The notes beneath the pieces are model-generated. The model had not been told where the DNA came from and made no database searches. It saw nothing but the letters and a program-made list of their open reading frames with translations. A DNA stretch of 64,000 nt from Goleter apudmare HA4340-LM2 (lineage in GTDB: Bacteria > Cyanobacteriota > Cyanobacteriia > Cyanobacteriales > Nostocaceae). Location of the stretch: assembly GCA_019359495.1 (NCBI GenBank), contig JAHHHF010000086.1:1-64000 (forward strand), written 5' to 3'. Shown piece by piece: positions 1 to 10,334 of the stretch (position 1 is its first letter; each line of letters starts with the position of its first letter). The position numbers and the translations under genes were made by a program.

Positions 1-60
1 CTTTGACAATCTTGGGAAATGATTTTATAATCACGTTAAACTAAGATATTTTAGTCCTTC

Positions 61-92
61 GCCCAAAATCTATCATATTTTGGGCTATTTTT
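61..92 (+). terminator. Candidate rho-independent terminator of a gene left of the window
   Basis: GCCCAAAA (61-68) pairs perfectly with TTTTGGGC (78-85) across a 9-base loop, and TATTTTTA follows. The layout fits a terminator read on the plus strand for a gene lying outside the window. The stem is rich in A-T pairs, so strength is uncertain. Confidence 0.45.
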
Positions 93-356
93 ATCGGCTT
101 TTTCTTAACATTCAACACTTCTGGATATGAAGATATTCTCCAAAACCTTGTATACTGCAAACGGCTAATATCTGGACTTTACAGAATGGCATAAATTACA
201 CAGCGAAAACTTGAACAAAAACTTTGTGTACCTTTGCGTTTACCTCAGCGAACCTCTGCGTTTAAAAGTAAAATTCCTAACCGTTTTTAGTATAGAGAAT
301 TATGTGAAGCATTTGGGGCTTGATTCTTTCTATGAACTACATTAAAGGTTGTGCCA

Positions 357-392
357 CAAAAACAATATGAGCACCGAAATCCGATGCTCATA
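357..392 (-). terminator. Candidate terminator for the small minus-strand gene
   Basis: TATGAGCA (366-373) pairs with TGCTCATA (385-392). Read on the minus strand, the stem is followed by TTGTTTTTG. It lies about 120 bases past the stop codon of the 93-residue minus-strand gene, so it is a reasonable end of that transcript. Confidence 0.45.
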
Positions 393-511
393 CTTATCTT
401 CGCCTGGGTAGGCTCTCTCATGAAATCCATACACCATCTAGACTTTGTTTGTGTAATAACGAATTCTCTTCGCTCAATTCTTGACTGATATTGACTTACA
501 CAAATTGCTCA

Positions 512-793
512 TTAATCTTGAGTTTCTTCAGAAATAGGTTCTGATTCTGACTCTGTTTTCACACTGGGTTTAGGTTTAACCGGTTTGGGGCCACGCGCTA
601 GTGCAGGATTAACCGGCGACTTGATTTCATCGCCAAAAGATCCTTTTCTTCCTTTACCGGAAGAGCGATTACCACTTGGTTTTGATCTGTCGGTATTGGA
701 TTCAATAGAGGGCACAGAATCCAATTTTTCGGAATTTTGGTCAGTGCTTGCTTGAGCCTGACGTTCCGACTTTTTGATGGGACGTTCTACCAT
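512..793 (-). CDS. Small disordered hypothetical protein (93 aa)
   Basis: I do not recognise a family. The 93-residue product is low in hydrophobic residues and rich in Ser, Pro, Lys and Glu: a basic front half (KGRKGSFGDEIKSP) and a Pro/Lys segment (ARGPKPVKPKPS) lead into an acidic tail (ESESEPISEETQD). It has no signal peptide or membrane segment and is probably intrinsically disordered. It lies downstream of the hmp operon on the same strand, 207 bases past hmpE, with no obvious shared promoter. No strong Shine-Dalgarno sequence precedes the ATG at 793. A coding call is supported by length and an in-frame ATG, not by homology. Confidence 0.55.
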   Translation of the reverse strand: MVERPIKKSERQAQASTDQNSEKLDSVPSIESNTDRSKPSGNRSSGKGRKGSFGDEIKSPVNPALARGPKPVKPKPSVKTESESEPISEETQD

Positions 794-1000
794 TGTTGAT
801 TTTTGTAAAGCTATCTCTATGGTACATCGGTTTGGTGTTGTCTAACTTTGTTCCTCCCTCTAGCCTAGGGTGTAGACACAAGTAGATCCAGAGCGAATTT
901 CCCACCAAAATCACTTATAAGAGAACCGCTAAAAATTTGGTGGTTTCCAGAAATGACTTCTGGGCTAGTCAGCCAGATATGGCGATCGCTTGATTTAAAT

Positions 1001-4000
1001 TCAATTGTTATGAGAGGACAAAGTTCCGGTGACGGAAAAAATTATTTCCTCTAGGGTTTGGAGTAATTCTTGTTCGTTATAAGGTTTGGAAAAGTAGGCT
1101 CGCGCCCCTAGTTGAATTGCCAATTGCCGATGTTTAGCGCTACTACGGGAGGTCAACATAGCGACGGGAATATTTTTCATGTCCATGTTGGATTTTACCC
1201 GCCCTAAAAAACCATAACCATCAAGGCGAGGCATTTCAATATCACAAATTACGGCTTGGACTTGCAAGCCACTTTGTAGCTTGTCTAGGGCATCTTGACC
1301 GTCTTTAGCTTGTTCGACTTGATATCCGCCTTTTTCTAGAGTTAATGCTAAGAAGCGCCGCACATTAATCGAGTCATCGACAATCAAAATTGTGCCTTTG
1401 TGGTTGGCAGGGGACGCTGGTAATTTGTCATCGTGGGAAACAAGGAAGGCTGTTTTTAACCTGGCTGATGGTAATTGATTACTTCTAGGGGTACGTTGAT
1501 TAGTAGCAATCCAATACAATAGCTCATTGGTGTTCACTAATGGCACTACTCGACCATCACCGAGAATGGTGCAGTTACTGAAGCCTTCTGGCAGAGGTAT
1601 ATTCCCCTCAATTTGGCGGATCGCCACTTCTTGCTCACCCCAACAACGATCTACCTGTACCGCGACTGGCTGATTACCGCTCTTGACTATTAATACACTA
1701 TTAGCATTAATTGCTGGTGCTGTTTCTAAATCTGGGCTATTGTAGCGGGGGCCATTAAATTCTAAGTAGCGACCAATGCGAATCAATGGCAGCATGGTTC
1801 CTTGCCAATTGATGACTTCGCTACCAGCCATGATGAAAATTTGCTCGTTTTGCAGTAAAAAGATTTCGGAAATTACATCTGTGGGCAATGCCAAGAGCAT
1901 TTTGTTGGTTTCTACCAACAGCACTCGCGCTACTGAAAGTGTAAAAGGTACTGACAGAGTAAAAGTAGTGCCGACTCCTGGCTGGGTATCAACTTTGATA
2001 TCACCGCGTACAAGTTTGAGGTTATTGCGAACCACATCCATGCCTACACCACGACCAGATAATGCTGTTACTTGGTCGGAGGTGGTAAATCCTGGTTCAA
2101 AAATCAGTGATAATAATTCTTCATCACTGGCACTAGCCAACAACGCCGCATCTAAGCCCATATTTAAGGCGCGATCGCGTATTTTATCCAGAGAAATCCC
2201 TCGACCATCATCACGCATGGTAATGATGGTGCGATTACTGCGGTGAGAGGCTTTAATTTCAATCAATCCTGGTTCTGGTTTACCGAGGGCGCTGCGGGTG
2301 GCGGGGTCTTCAATCCCATGATCGAAGGCATTCCTCACTAAATGCATTAACGGCTCGTTCAAGGCTTCTAAAATGCTGCGCTCAATTAAGGTGTTACCAC
2401 CTTCAATTTTTAACTGGACATTTTTACCATATTCGACATTCAAGTCGCGCAAGGCTCTAGGAAAGCGATCGATTAAGTCGGATAGGGGGCGCATTCTGAC
2501 TTGGGTCAGCTTTGTTTGCAACTGCTTGGATGTTTTATTTAACTTCCTGGCAATTTGGTCTGTATCATCAACACTCAGTTGCACGTCAGTTGTAACTTCC
2601 TGCACCTGAACGATGGTTTCCATCACTTCCTGAGACAGGAGGTTTAATTCGTTATAGCGATCCATTTCTAAGGCATCGAACCCATTTTCTATGCCTATAT
2701 AGTTGTCTGTGAGTGATGGTGCGCCGGATGAGGCTAAGGCTTGAGTAGAAATTTTGTCGTATGCTGCGCGTAATTCCTGATTTTCTCGGTCGAGAACTTG
2801 CACACGCTGGCTAAGATTGCGAATGAGCTTGCGTAGTCTTTCTAGTTGCAGGTTCAGCCCGTTACGTTGGATGATGAGTTCGCCAAACAAATCATTGATT
2901 TGCTCTAGTTGCTTACTGGGAACTCGGACGGTATTTTCTGGAATTTCTCGGTCTTTACCTGCCCCGACTGGTTCGGGTTTGGGTTCAGTAAATTTGTAAT
3001 CTGTGGTGGAAAATTCTTGAGGAACTTCAACTGTCGTTGGTTCTGAAATCTCCAGTGGCTCCTCACTGAATTCTGCCTCTACAGATTCAAAACTAGCAGC
3101 AATGATTTCTTCATCCAGCCAAGTTTCATCGGTGATTTCTGATTCCGAGACATCCACAGGTAGGATTTCGGGTTCTAGGAAGTGGGTGGTGTCTGCGTGG
3201 CCGTTGGCGATCGCTTCTTCGTAGGAGAATACTGGGAACTCTTCTTCAGCTACAGCTAAATCACCATACTCAATTGCTGTGGGTAGGCTATCTAATTGAT
3301 GTGTCAATACCAAAGCCTGCGATCGCCGCCAGGCTGCCAGTGCTAACTGGGCAATTTCGGCGATTTGATCGGGAGCCGCAGCTGTTAAATGGTGGGTGAC
3401 TGACTGACATAGTTGACTAAAAGCTGCTAACTGGAGCATTTCCCCCAAACCGCCCAATTCAGCAGCCATGATCGCAACTTCTTCTTGTAAACAAGGCTGT
3501 TCGTGATCTGCCAATACAGATTCTAGGCGTTGCAAACATCCTTCGACTTCTGTTTCAAACAGTAAGGGGATAATGTCTTGCCCATCTTCTGGTAAGAGCA
3601 TGGTTGTAGCGTCTTCTGGGGTGGGGTCGCCCAAACGCTCATGCAGCTCATCAAAAACAGGGTAACAAAAGGTTGCTAACCAATCTTCTTCAATAACATT
3701 TCCTTCTGAGAGCAGTTCCACTATTTGCCGTAGCCAATCCACACCAGATAGCAGTAAACTTTGCAACTGAGTATCAATTTCTACGGAGTTTTTCCGAGTT
3801 TTTAAAACTTTAAAGGAATCTTCCAAACGGTGAGCTAAATCACTCAGCGTTCTAAACCCCATCATCCCTGCACCGCCTTTGATGGAATGAGCCGCCCGCA
3901 GCGCCCCGTTAATTTTCTCTAAATCAATGCGGTTGTTGATGTCGAGTTCCAGCAGTACCCCTTCTAGGGTATTGAGATAATCAGTTGCTTCTTCCAGAAA

Positions 4001-4036
4001 TTGCATCTGGATTTCCAGTTCTTTGTCCTGTGACAT
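1001..4036 (-). CDS. hmpE: CheA-type hybrid histidine kinase of the Hmp chemosensory system
   Basis: A 1011-residue kinase that takes signals from the MCP/CheW complex and phosphorylates response regulators. Domains in order: HPt with phosphoacceptor His50 in AHSIKGGAG; a long acidic linker; dimerisation and HATPase regions with N box HLVRNAFDHGIED and G boxes DDGRGIS and GRGVGMDVV; a CheW-like domain; and a C-terminal receiver (about 881-1011) with phosphoacceptor Asp932 in CDIEMPRLDGYG. This matches PilL/HmpE architecture. It is the last gene of a five-gene minus-strand set, 221 bases after the MCP gene, and that gap contains heptamer repeats. In Nostoc punctiforme the hmp locus controls hormogonium motility and polysaccharide; that role here is by homology and gene order. 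Confidence 0.9.
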   Translation of the reverse strand: MSQDKELEIQMQFLEEATDYLNTLEGVLLELDINNRIDLEKINGALRAAHSIKGGAGMMGFRTLSDLAHRLEDSFKVLKTRKNSVEIDTQLQSLLLSGVDWLRQIVELLSEGNVIEEDWLATFCYPVFDELHERLGDPTPEDATTMLLPEDGQDIIPLLFETEVEGCLQRLESVLADHEQPCLQEEVAIMAAELGGLGEMLQLAAFSQLCQSVTHHLTAAAPDQIAEIAQLALAAWRRSQALVLTHQLDSLPTAIEYGDLAVAEEEFPVFSYEEAIANGHADTTHFLEPEILPVDVSESEITDETWLDEEIIAASFESVEAEFSEEPLEISEPTTVEVPQEFSTTDYKFTEPKPEPVGAGKDREIPENTVRVPSKQLEQINDLFGELIIQRNGLNLQLERLRKLIRNLSQRVQVLDRENQELRAAYDKISTQALASSGAPSLTDNYIGIENGFDALEMDRYNELNLLSQEVMETIVQVQEVTTDVQLSVDDTDQIARKLNKTSKQLQTKLTQVRMRPLSDLIDRFPRALRDLNVEYGKNVQLKIEGGNTLIERSILEALNEPLMHLVRNAFDHGIEDPATRSALGKPEPGLIEIKASHRSNRTIITMRDDGRGISLDKIRDRALNMGLDAALLASASDEELLSLIFEPGFTTSDQVTALSGRGVGMDVVRNNLKLVRGDIKVDTQPGVGTTFTLSVPFTLSVARVLLVETNKMLLALPTDVISEIFLLQNEQIFIMAGSEVINWQGTMLPLIRIGRYLEFNGPRYNSPDLETAPAINANSVLIVKSGNQPVAVQVDRCWGEQEVAIRQIEGNIPLPEGFSNCTILGDGRVVPLVNTNELLYWIATNQRTPRSNQLPSARLKTAFLVSHDDKLPASPANHKGTILIVDDSINVRRFLALTLEKGGYQVEQAKDGQDALDKLQSGLQVQAVICDIEMPRLDGYGFLGRVKSNMDMKNIPVAMLTSRSSAKHRQLAIQLGARAYFSKPYNEQELLQTLEEIIFSVTGTLSSHNN

Positions 4037-4052
4037 GGTTTTTGTTGTTAGT

Positions 4053-4257
4053 CAATGGTCATTGGTCATTGGTCATTGATGATCCAGTGGGCAACTGGCT
4101 CTTCTCTACGAAACGCTCTGTGAACAAAACGTGAGTGAGAAAAAAGTATCATCGGAAAGGTCATTGGTCATCAGTCGTTAGCAAATAACATAGACGCACT
4201 GGCGGCTACTCTTGCGAGTTCTCCGCAGGGTAGGACAAAGGACAAATGACAAATGAC
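4053..4257. repeat. Short tandem heptamer repeats between hmpD and hmpE
   Basis: The spacer has about three and a half copies of a TCATTGG-type heptamer at 4053-4079 and a second tract of GGACAAA/TGACAAA heptamers at about 4234-4257, which abuts the stop codon of the MCP gene. Such short tandemly repeated sequences are typical of Nostoc/Anabaena intergenic DNA. Confidence 0.7.
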
Positions 4258-7092
4258 TTAACTGACCTTAAATGTACCAACAGTCTGCTGTAATTCTTGG
4301 GAAATATCGACAGTTTGTTGCAAAGATTCGGAAACGAGACGGGAAGAATCACTAGTACGTTGGGAAACGGCAGCGATCGCTCTCATCAAGTCACTGACAG
4401 ATTGCGATGTTTCTACTTGTGATGTGGTAGCTTCGGAAATCGATTTTACTAGGTAATCTATTTGTTGCGACACCTCCAAAATTTGTCCTAGGCTTTGCTT
4501 GGCATCTTCCACAATCCGGGTGCCTTCCACCACTTGCGAGGTTCCCACTTCCATCGCCTTCACAACTTCGCTGGTTTCTCTTTGGATGTTCTCGACAATT
4601 TGTTCAATTTCTTTGGTGGCGGCGGCGCTGCGGGCTGCTAGTTCACCGACTTCTTCGGCAACTACTGCAAACCCTTGACCTTCCTCCCCTGCACGTGCTG
4701 CCTCAATCCCGGCGTTGATGGCGAGCAAGTTGGTTTGCATGGCAATTTGGTTAATCAAAGACACCACACGGGAAATTTGCTGAGAAGATTCTCCTAAACG
4801 CTTGACTTTTTTGGCAGTTTCACCGACGGTTTCCCGCAGAGACAAGATGTTTTGTACAGTTAAATCCATTGCTCGTCCACTCTTAGTAGCAGTGTGGGCG
4901 GCATGGTTGGCAATGACGGCGGCTTGCTGGGCGTTTTCGGCTACAACCTTCATGGAATCGGTCATTTTGTCAACCGCGTCTAAGGTGCGGTTAATTTCCG
5001 CAGCTTGGGTGAGTGCTTCATCTGCTAGCTGACGGATGGCGCCTTCGTTAGAACCGATCGCTTCGTTGACTTGGGTAGCAGCTGTTTTCACTTTGGTGAC
5101 AATATCCCGTAGACTTTCCACAATGGAGTTGAAAAAGTCGGCAACAGTACCAATTTCCCCGGCGGTGACATCAGCACGTACTGTCAAATCACCGCTAGCT
5201 GCACCTTCTACATCACTTAGCAGTTCTAGAAGTTGCTGTTGTAGGGCTTCTTTTTCTCCTCGTTCTGTTTCTGAGTCTTTTTGAGCAGATGTTTTAGCTT
5301 TTTCCAGTTCCTTTAGCAGCCTGGCTTGTTCTAAGGCATAGCCGATTTGAATTGCTATCTGTTGGCACAAATCGATTTCTGGTTGTTGCCAAACCCGAGG
5401 ACTTTCGCAATGGTGGGCAATCAATAAACCCAAGAGGTGATTTTCGTTGGTAATAATTGGGGCGATCAAATTGCCTTTGACGGCAAATTTCTCTAACATT
5501 TGGATGTAACAAGAGTTTTTTGTCAGGCTCGGCTCTTGATGAATGTTAGCGATCGCCCGCACTCGTCCTTTTTTGTAAGTTTCTATATGACGTTCCCGAA
5601 AACAGGGGTCGTCGATTTGCAACCCGGTCATTTTCGGCCAAATACCAGTCACTGATTCGGCAACGACAGTACCATCCCAAGTTTCTGTGTTGAACTCATA
5701 GACAATTACCCGGTCTGTTTTCAGGGCTTGGCGAATTTCCGTCACAGCTACTTTGTAGATATCTTCAGCTTGGAGATTTCTCCGCATCCGCAGCGTAATA
5801 TCTGCTAGTAATTTTGCCCGTTGGGTATCTAGTTCTTGTTCTTTCAGCAACACCTGCAATTGGTCTGCCATCTGGTTGATATTAATCGCCAAGTCCCCTA
5901 ATTCGTCTGTGTTTTGGATCTCTAGACGGGTATTGAGTTGACCTTGACCAAGTTTGCTGACCGCCTCAGTGGCACTTAAAATTGGCTTGGTGGCTCGTTT
6001 CGCTAACCAAGCGGCGATCGCTGCCACAATCAAAGCCGTCAAGGCTGTACCAATGGCAATCATCCATAACAGTTGTCTTTGCGGCGCAAACGTGATGGCT
6101 GTATCGGTAGCGATCGCTACGTCCCACTGCAAATCTGGCAACCCTGCTAGCTTTCTTGATGGCACATAGGTGACTAGCTGCTGCCGTTTATCAATTTGGT
6201 CAATGGTGAGGAAACTATCTGGCTTTATGGCAGCTTGGAGTTTATCTAAACCGGGAAAATCTTGTTTAGCATCTCTACCAACGTGATTCTTTTCGGCTGC
6301 TAAAAAAACTTTGCCAGAGGCATCAATTAAATTGTATTCATGGCCATTGACTGCGTAATTTTTGATCACCTCGTCTAGAGATTTTACAGGCATCCGCGCG
6401 CGGACAATGGCGATCGTTTTGCCTGTGACGCTATCTTTTACAGGTGCTGCGGTGTAAATATTCAGTGTTTTTGTGGTTGGCGATATCTGGGGTTGGGTGA
6501 TAATCGCACTGTTCTTTTGCAGGGTGGCCGGAAAATAGTCGCGGTCTTTTTGATTAGCAAGAGTTTCTTTGCCACTAGTCACCAACGGGTTGCCGTTGAG
6601 ATCCAGTACCGCGATACTGTCATAGACTTGATAAGTTTCTATAAAGCGGTCTAGTACTGCCTGTTTTTCTAGAGTAGTTGTGACATCGCTGACTTTGGGA
6701 TTAATCAAAAATGGCAGATTAGCGATTACTTGAATATCGCCATACCGTTCAAACATAAAACGGTTGACTTGGTCAGTTAAGTGAATGGCTTCTGCTTCTT
6801 GGGTTTGGGTAATTTGCCGTGTAATTGATTTACTAGAAACTTGGTAAGCGATCGCCCCAATACCCAATGCAGGTAGTGTCCCAATAGCGATCGCTAAAAC
6901 TGTCGCCTTTGTCCCCAAATGTAGCTGCCTCAAATAAACAAATACTTGATTCAATCCAGAAATTTGAGCAGTTTCATGAGGAGATTCTATAGGTATTTTT
7001 ACTATACTACTATCAATGGGTTTTTCCGATGAAATTAGTGATGCTCCGTTGCGGGCATTACTACTCTTAGCCGTGTCAGTCTTATTAAACAT
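4258..7092 (-). CDS. hmpD: Methyl-accepting chemotaxis protein with Cache-like and GAF domains
   Basis: A 944-residue membrane receptor. In order: a cytoplasmic N-terminus, TM1 (about 62-84), a periplasmic Cache-like sensor, TM2 (about 342-362), HAMP, a GAF domain (about 440-600), and an MCP signalling region with the conserved hairpin ([18 protein letters not shown]). The GAF domain has DPCF, GRVRAI and a Cys at residue 528 in [11 protein letters not shown]. That is where cyanobacteriochromes attach bilin, although the usual following His is Tyr here. Position, order and length match HmpD/PilJ. It should form the array with the CheW and CheA proteins of the same operon. The ligand is unknown. 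Confidence 0.9.
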   Translation of the reverse strand: MFNKTDTAKSSNARNGASLISSEKPIDSSIVKIPIESPHETAQISGLNQVFVYLRQLHLGTKATVLAIAIGTLPALGIGAIAYQVSSKSITRQITQTQEAEAIHLTDQVNRFMFERYGDIQVIANLPFLINPKVSDVTTTLEKQAVLDRFIETYQVYDSIAVLDLNGNPLVTSGKETLANQKDRDYFPATLQKNSAIITQPQISPTTKTLNIYTAAPVKDSVTGKTIAIVRARMPVKSLDEVIKNYAVNGHEYNLIDASGKVFLAAEKNHVGRDAKQDFPGLDKLQAAIKPDSFLTIDQIDKRQQLVTYVPSRKLAGLPDLQWDVAIATDTAITFAPQRQLLWMIAIGTALTALIVAAIAAWLAKRATKPILSATEAVSKLGQGQLNTRLEIQNTDELGDLAININQMADQLQVLLKEQELDTQRAKLLADITLRMRRNLQAEDIYKVAVTEIRQALKTDRVIVYEFNTETWDGTVVAESVTGIWPKMTGLQIDDPCFRERHIETYKKGRVRAIANIHQEPSLTKNSCYIQMLEKFAVKGNLIAPIITNENHLLGLLIAHHCESPRVWQQPEIDLCQQIAIQIGYALEQARLLKELEKAKTSAQKDSETERGEKEALQQQLLELLSDVEGAASGDLTVRADVTAGEIGTVADFFNSIVESLRDIVTKVKTAATQVNEAIGSNEGAIRQLADEALTQAAEINRTLDAVDKMTDSMKVVAENAQQAAVIANHAAHTATKSGRAMDLTVQNILSLRETVGETAKKVKRLGESSQQISRVVSLINQIAMQTNLLAINAGIEAARAGEEGQGFAVVAEEVGELAARSAAATKEIEQIVENIQRETSEVVKAMEVGTSQVVEGTRIVEDAKQSLGQILEVSQQIDYLVKSISEATTSQVETSQSVSDLMRAIAAVSQRTSDSSRLVSESLQQTVDISQELQQTVGTFKVS

Positions 7093-7156
7093 AAATTAAT
7101 TCCCCAGAAATAGGTGAAGAAGAACACTAAAAAGCCATTTCTTTTAGTAGTACACC

Positions 7157-7654
7157 CTAATCACTGCGGAGAATAGAAGAATGGACAATAGCTTGTGCAT
7201 CTAATACCAGCAATATTTCTTGCTGTTGTACCACACACCCGCGTAAATATGGTACTAGACTAGATGCTACTTGCCCTACAGGAGAACAAATATCGTCAGG
7301 CATAAACTTAGTTGTGCCTTTTATTTCTTGCACAACCAAGCCTAAAAGCAGTGATTCCACCCGGATAACAATTACATTGTACTGCCGTAGTCTATAGTCT
7401 AGAGATTCTAAGTTGAGCATTCTTGGTAAATCAATTACCCAAATTATCCGACTCCGCCAATTCATTAAGCCTAGTATGCAAGCGGGTACATTGGGCATAG
7501 AAGTTACAGACTCGACAGATGCTATCACTGCTTCTTGGGTGTGCCGCATTGATAAAACAGCAGCAGTTTGTTGATTTAGCTGAAACCGGAGATAGCCATC
7601 TCCTGAGTTATGTTCAATATTTTTAGAGGCAAGAGTAATGTTGGCATTATTCAT
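7157..7654 (-). CDS. hmpC: CheW-like coupling protein
   Basis: A 165-residue single CheW domain protein that should link the MCP to the CheA kinase. The CheW fold is suggested by the segment VPACILGLMNWRSRIIWVIDLP and by LLLGLVVQEIKG. It has no membrane segment or extra domain. It sits between the receiver protein (5-base gap upstream) and the MCP (65-base gap downstream) in the hmpABCDE order, which supports its assignment as HmpC/PilI. Confidence 0.87.
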   Translation of the reverse strand: MNNANITLASKNIEHNSGDGYLRFQLNQQTAAVLSMRHTQEAVIASVESVTSMPNVPACILGLMNWRSRIIWVIDLPRMLNLESLDYRLRQYNVIVIRVESLLLGLVVQEIKGTTKFMPDDICSPVGQVASSLVPYLRGCVVQQQEILLVLDAQAIVHSSILRSD

Positions 7655-7658
7655 TGAT

Positions 7659-8036
7659 TTACATGGCTACTGATTTAATAACACGTAGGAGTTGGTCGCG
7701 GGTGTAAGGTTTAGTTAAATAAGCATCGGCACCTTGTCTCATCGCCCACAAACGGTCAATTTCTAAATTTTTGGAACTACAAATCACGATCGGGACTTTT
7801 TCTGTGATGGGATTTCTCTTCAATGCCCGACACAATTCAAATCCACTGACACCAGGCATTACTACATCAGTAACAATTACATCTGGCTGTTGTAATAGGG
7901 CTTTTTGCAGAGCTTCTTTTGCACCAGTGGCTGGAATGACGTTATAACCACTTTCTTGGAGATAATGACTCATTAGCTCTAATTCACTGGGCGAATCTTC
8001 CACAATCAAAATTGTGCCAAGCAAAGTAATATTCAC
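7659..8036 (-). CDS. hmpB: CheY-like single-domain response regulator
   Basis: A 125-residue stand-alone receiver. Phosphoacceptor Asp57 lies in VIVTDVVMP, the acidic pair is in IVEDS, and the conserved Lys is in LTKPYT. It has no output domain, so it probably acts by protein contact, as PilH/HmpB does. It is separated from the CheW gene by only 4 bases, indicating co-transcription and probably coupled translation. A phosphate sink or regulator of pilus extension is inferred from homologues. Confidence 0.87.
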   Translation of the reverse strand: MNITLLGTILIVEDSPSELELMSHYLQESGYNVIPATGAKEALQKALLQQPDVIVTDVVMPGVSGFELCRALKRNPITEKVPIVICSSKNLEIDRLWAMRQGADAYLTKPYTRDQLLRVIKSVAM

Positions 8037-8108
8037 TGCTAAATCTCCTGAAAAAATAAATTGGTGTTACTAAATTCATTTATGATGCCACCACTGATTA
8101 TTTCTAAG

Positions 8109-9188
8109 TTAGCTGATATGCTTAAACACCATTTTTAATAACTCTGATTGCGTAAAAGGCTTGGTTAAATATCCAGAGGATCTCACTACCTTTGCCTTGG
8201 CTCTGTCAATAAATCCTGTTCTCCCAGTCACCATAATAATGGGTGTGTTCTTAAAGTTTGAATGCCTCCTTAATAAAGAACATAGCTCATAGCCATCTAA
8301 ATTCGGCATTTCCACATCTAGTAAAATTAGGTCTGGCTTACTCCGGAGTATTTGCATCAAGGCTTTAACTGGATCGTTGATCATCACCACAGAAAATGTA
8401 CTTTCATCCAAAAAGTGATTGATAGAATTCAACACTGTTTGGCTATCATCAATACATGCAATTGTATACAGGCTCTTGTTAACAGTTTGCTGGGTAAATG
8501 TCTGATTCCGTTCCTCCGCCACCTCAAAATTGTTTGGTCTCTGGAGTGGTGCTTGTTGCCCAATTTTGATTGAGGATTGTGGCTGTGTCTGAGGTAGTCT
8601 GGTTGTCGATGTAACTGGAGAACCTCCACTCGCTGGAACTGGTGACTGAATATTTTGCCGATTTCGTAGCTGCTTCTGACAGTGTTCCACGAGTAAGCGC
8701 AAATCCAAACGACCAAACTTTGGCAGTTCACCCAAAGAAACATCCGAATTAAATTCATAGCTTCCTTCTTTTAAGGCTAGAAAGGACTCTAGCACCTCTT
8801 TAGCTAGTTCATCTATCAGATATGCTGCTTGTGATGGGGTGATATGTTCCTGGTCAACTAACCAGCAAATGGCTTGATAATCAGCATTGGGTATAGACTG
8901 ATTTTCATTCTTCGCTTCAAACATCAGGCGCATTTGCACACGAGTAGCGCTATTGAGAGTAGGAATCTGCTGACTCAGACGCCGTAGGTGACTATCAAGT
9001 CGCTCAAACAGCTTATCTGAATAAGAGGCGTAAGTAAGTTTACCGTTTTCAAGAAAAATAGACCAAGAAACTGTCCCACTATATACACGTAAGTGCCCTG
9101 TAGCACGGCGACTAGTTAATTGTGCTAGTAGTGATAGTGGATGTAGTTTCTGAAACAACCTATAGTTACCTATGGGACTTGTGCTCAT
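8109..9188 (-). CDS. hmpA: PATAN-domain response regulator, first gene of the hmp operon
   Basis: A 359-residue protein. An N-terminal DUF4388/PATAN region (about 1-180) is followed by a Pro/Gln/Ser-rich linker and a C-terminal receiver with phosphoacceptor Asp291 in LLDVEMPNLDGYE and conserved Lys in LTKPFT. This is the architecture of PilG/PixG/HmpA-type regulators, which contact the pilus machinery rather than DNA. It begins the operon hmpA-B-C-D-E, with about 800 bases of noncoding DNA upstream that should hold the promoter. Confidence 0.88.
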   Translation of the reverse strand: MSTSPIGNYRLFQKLHPLSLLAQLTSRRATGHLRVYSGTVSWSIFLENGKLTYASYSDKLFERLDSHLRRLSQQIPTLNSATRVQMRLMFEAKNENQSIPNADYQAICWLVDQEHITPSQAAYLIDELAKEVLESFLALKEGSYEFNSDVSLGELPKFGRLDLRLLVEHCQKQLRNRQNIQSPVPASGGSPVTSTTRLPQTQPQSSIKIGQQAPLQRPNNFEVAEERNQTFTQQTVNKSLYTIACIDDSQTVLNSINHFLDESTFSVVMINDPVKALMQILRSKPDLILLDVEMPNLDGYELCSLLRRHSNFKNTPIIMVTGRTGFIDRAKAKVVRSSGYLTKPFTQSELLKMVFKHIS

Positions 9189-10000
9189 TTTGCTTTTACT
9201 TCAGCTAAATTTAATACATGTAAACTAAATTTGTGCAAAAGTTGCTCTACAATACCTAATCAAAAATCATGAGGTATTAGTGCTTTGTAGCATAACATAC
9301 ATAAATACTTATCCAAGATTTAGGGTAAATTCAATAGCAGCCTTACTTTCAGAGTTAAAAATTTCAGTCAATTCGTTAATTTGTTGTCAATTTGCTTACC
9401 TATACAGAGATTACCAGACATCTTTGGGGAATAAGTCAAAAAAATGTAAAGACTAGATAAAGTCGCTTGCCTTTTAGTAATTTTTATGCAAAAGTCACAG
9501 CAATTATACTACTTGAGTAAATATATTGAACTTTGCTTCTTCAGTATTTGCACTTAAATGCAAGCTAATTTTACAAAGCTACCTGCAAGCTCAATACTTG
9601 TATAAGTATTATTACTTAGAATTAATATTACTTACAACTGCAAATAGTATCTGTTAAAGATATTTTCATTTGATGAAATCAATGATTCGTATTAAAAATT
9701 ACAAAAAAATATGTATGTAGTCATGATTAAGGATAGCATCTGAGATAAGTTCTCATCATGCTAAGTACGTCAGCAATAAAAATCAATAGTATGTAAATAA
9801 ATATAAAGTCAATATTTAGGGAACCAGTACATTAGCTGCCAAAATTTTAGCAACTGGCTATTGTTCTAGTTGTTGATATCGTGCGATCGCTACTTAAGGA
9901 GAATTTCAGCAATTGTCAAATGTATGATGGTTACAAAAAGTTACTCACCTTACAGAAAAACAATTACTCAACTTTTAGGCAGGTAAAATTAGTATACAAG
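9189..10000. other. Long AT-rich region upstream of hmpA
   Basis: Over 800 bases without a supported gene, between the divergent sides of hmpA and tRNA-Leu. It should contain the hmp promoter. On the minus strand TTGCAC and TATTAA are spaced 16 bases apart just before the hmpA start, a weak promoter match. An inverted repeat AATACTT/AAGTATT lies at 9593-9610. I see no further structure that I can name. Confidence 0.4.
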
Positions 10001-10082
10001 TGCGGATGAAAGGACTTGAACCTTCACTCCTTTCGGAACTAGAACCTAAATCTAGCGCGTCTGCCAATTTCGCCACATCCGC
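10001..10082 (-). tRNA. tRNA-Leu (anticodon UAG)
   Basis: The minus strand folds into a class II tRNA. The acceptor stem GCGGATG/CATCCGC is closed, the anticodon stem CTAGA/TCTAG encloses loop TTTAGGT with anticodon TAG, a long variable arm (TTCCGAAAGGAG) is present as expected for Leu, and the T loop is GGTTCAAGTCC. The discriminator is A and CCA is not encoded. Confidence 0.95.
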
Positions 10083-10334
10083 ATCAGTTTACTACTATAA
10101 CACAAAAAATCTTCCATGCCAATAGTTAGACAAACCAAATAATGTTTGCGACACATCAAATCTTTGTAGGCGCACGGCGTCCATAGTTTTTGGGTATATA
10201 CAGTAATCTTATCGGTGCCGTGCCCCTACCTGCCCATTTGTTGCAATATTTTTTCAAACTGGTATTAGGCAAACCAAAATAGGGAATGGAGAATAGGGTA
10301 ATTACTATTTCCCCATGCCCAATAATCATTATTT

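Larger units (their letters stand above)
1..511. other. Intergenic region at left edge
   Basis: No convincing coding region is seen. The stretch holds two inverted repeats, listed separately as terminator candidates (61-92 and 357-392). Otherwise it is AT-rich spacer. Confidence 0.5.

Noticed and set aside
1776-2246. Plus-strand frames inside hmpE and hmpD
   Set aside because: They mirror well-supported minus-strand genes with strong domain motifs and have biased composition typical of antisense frames.
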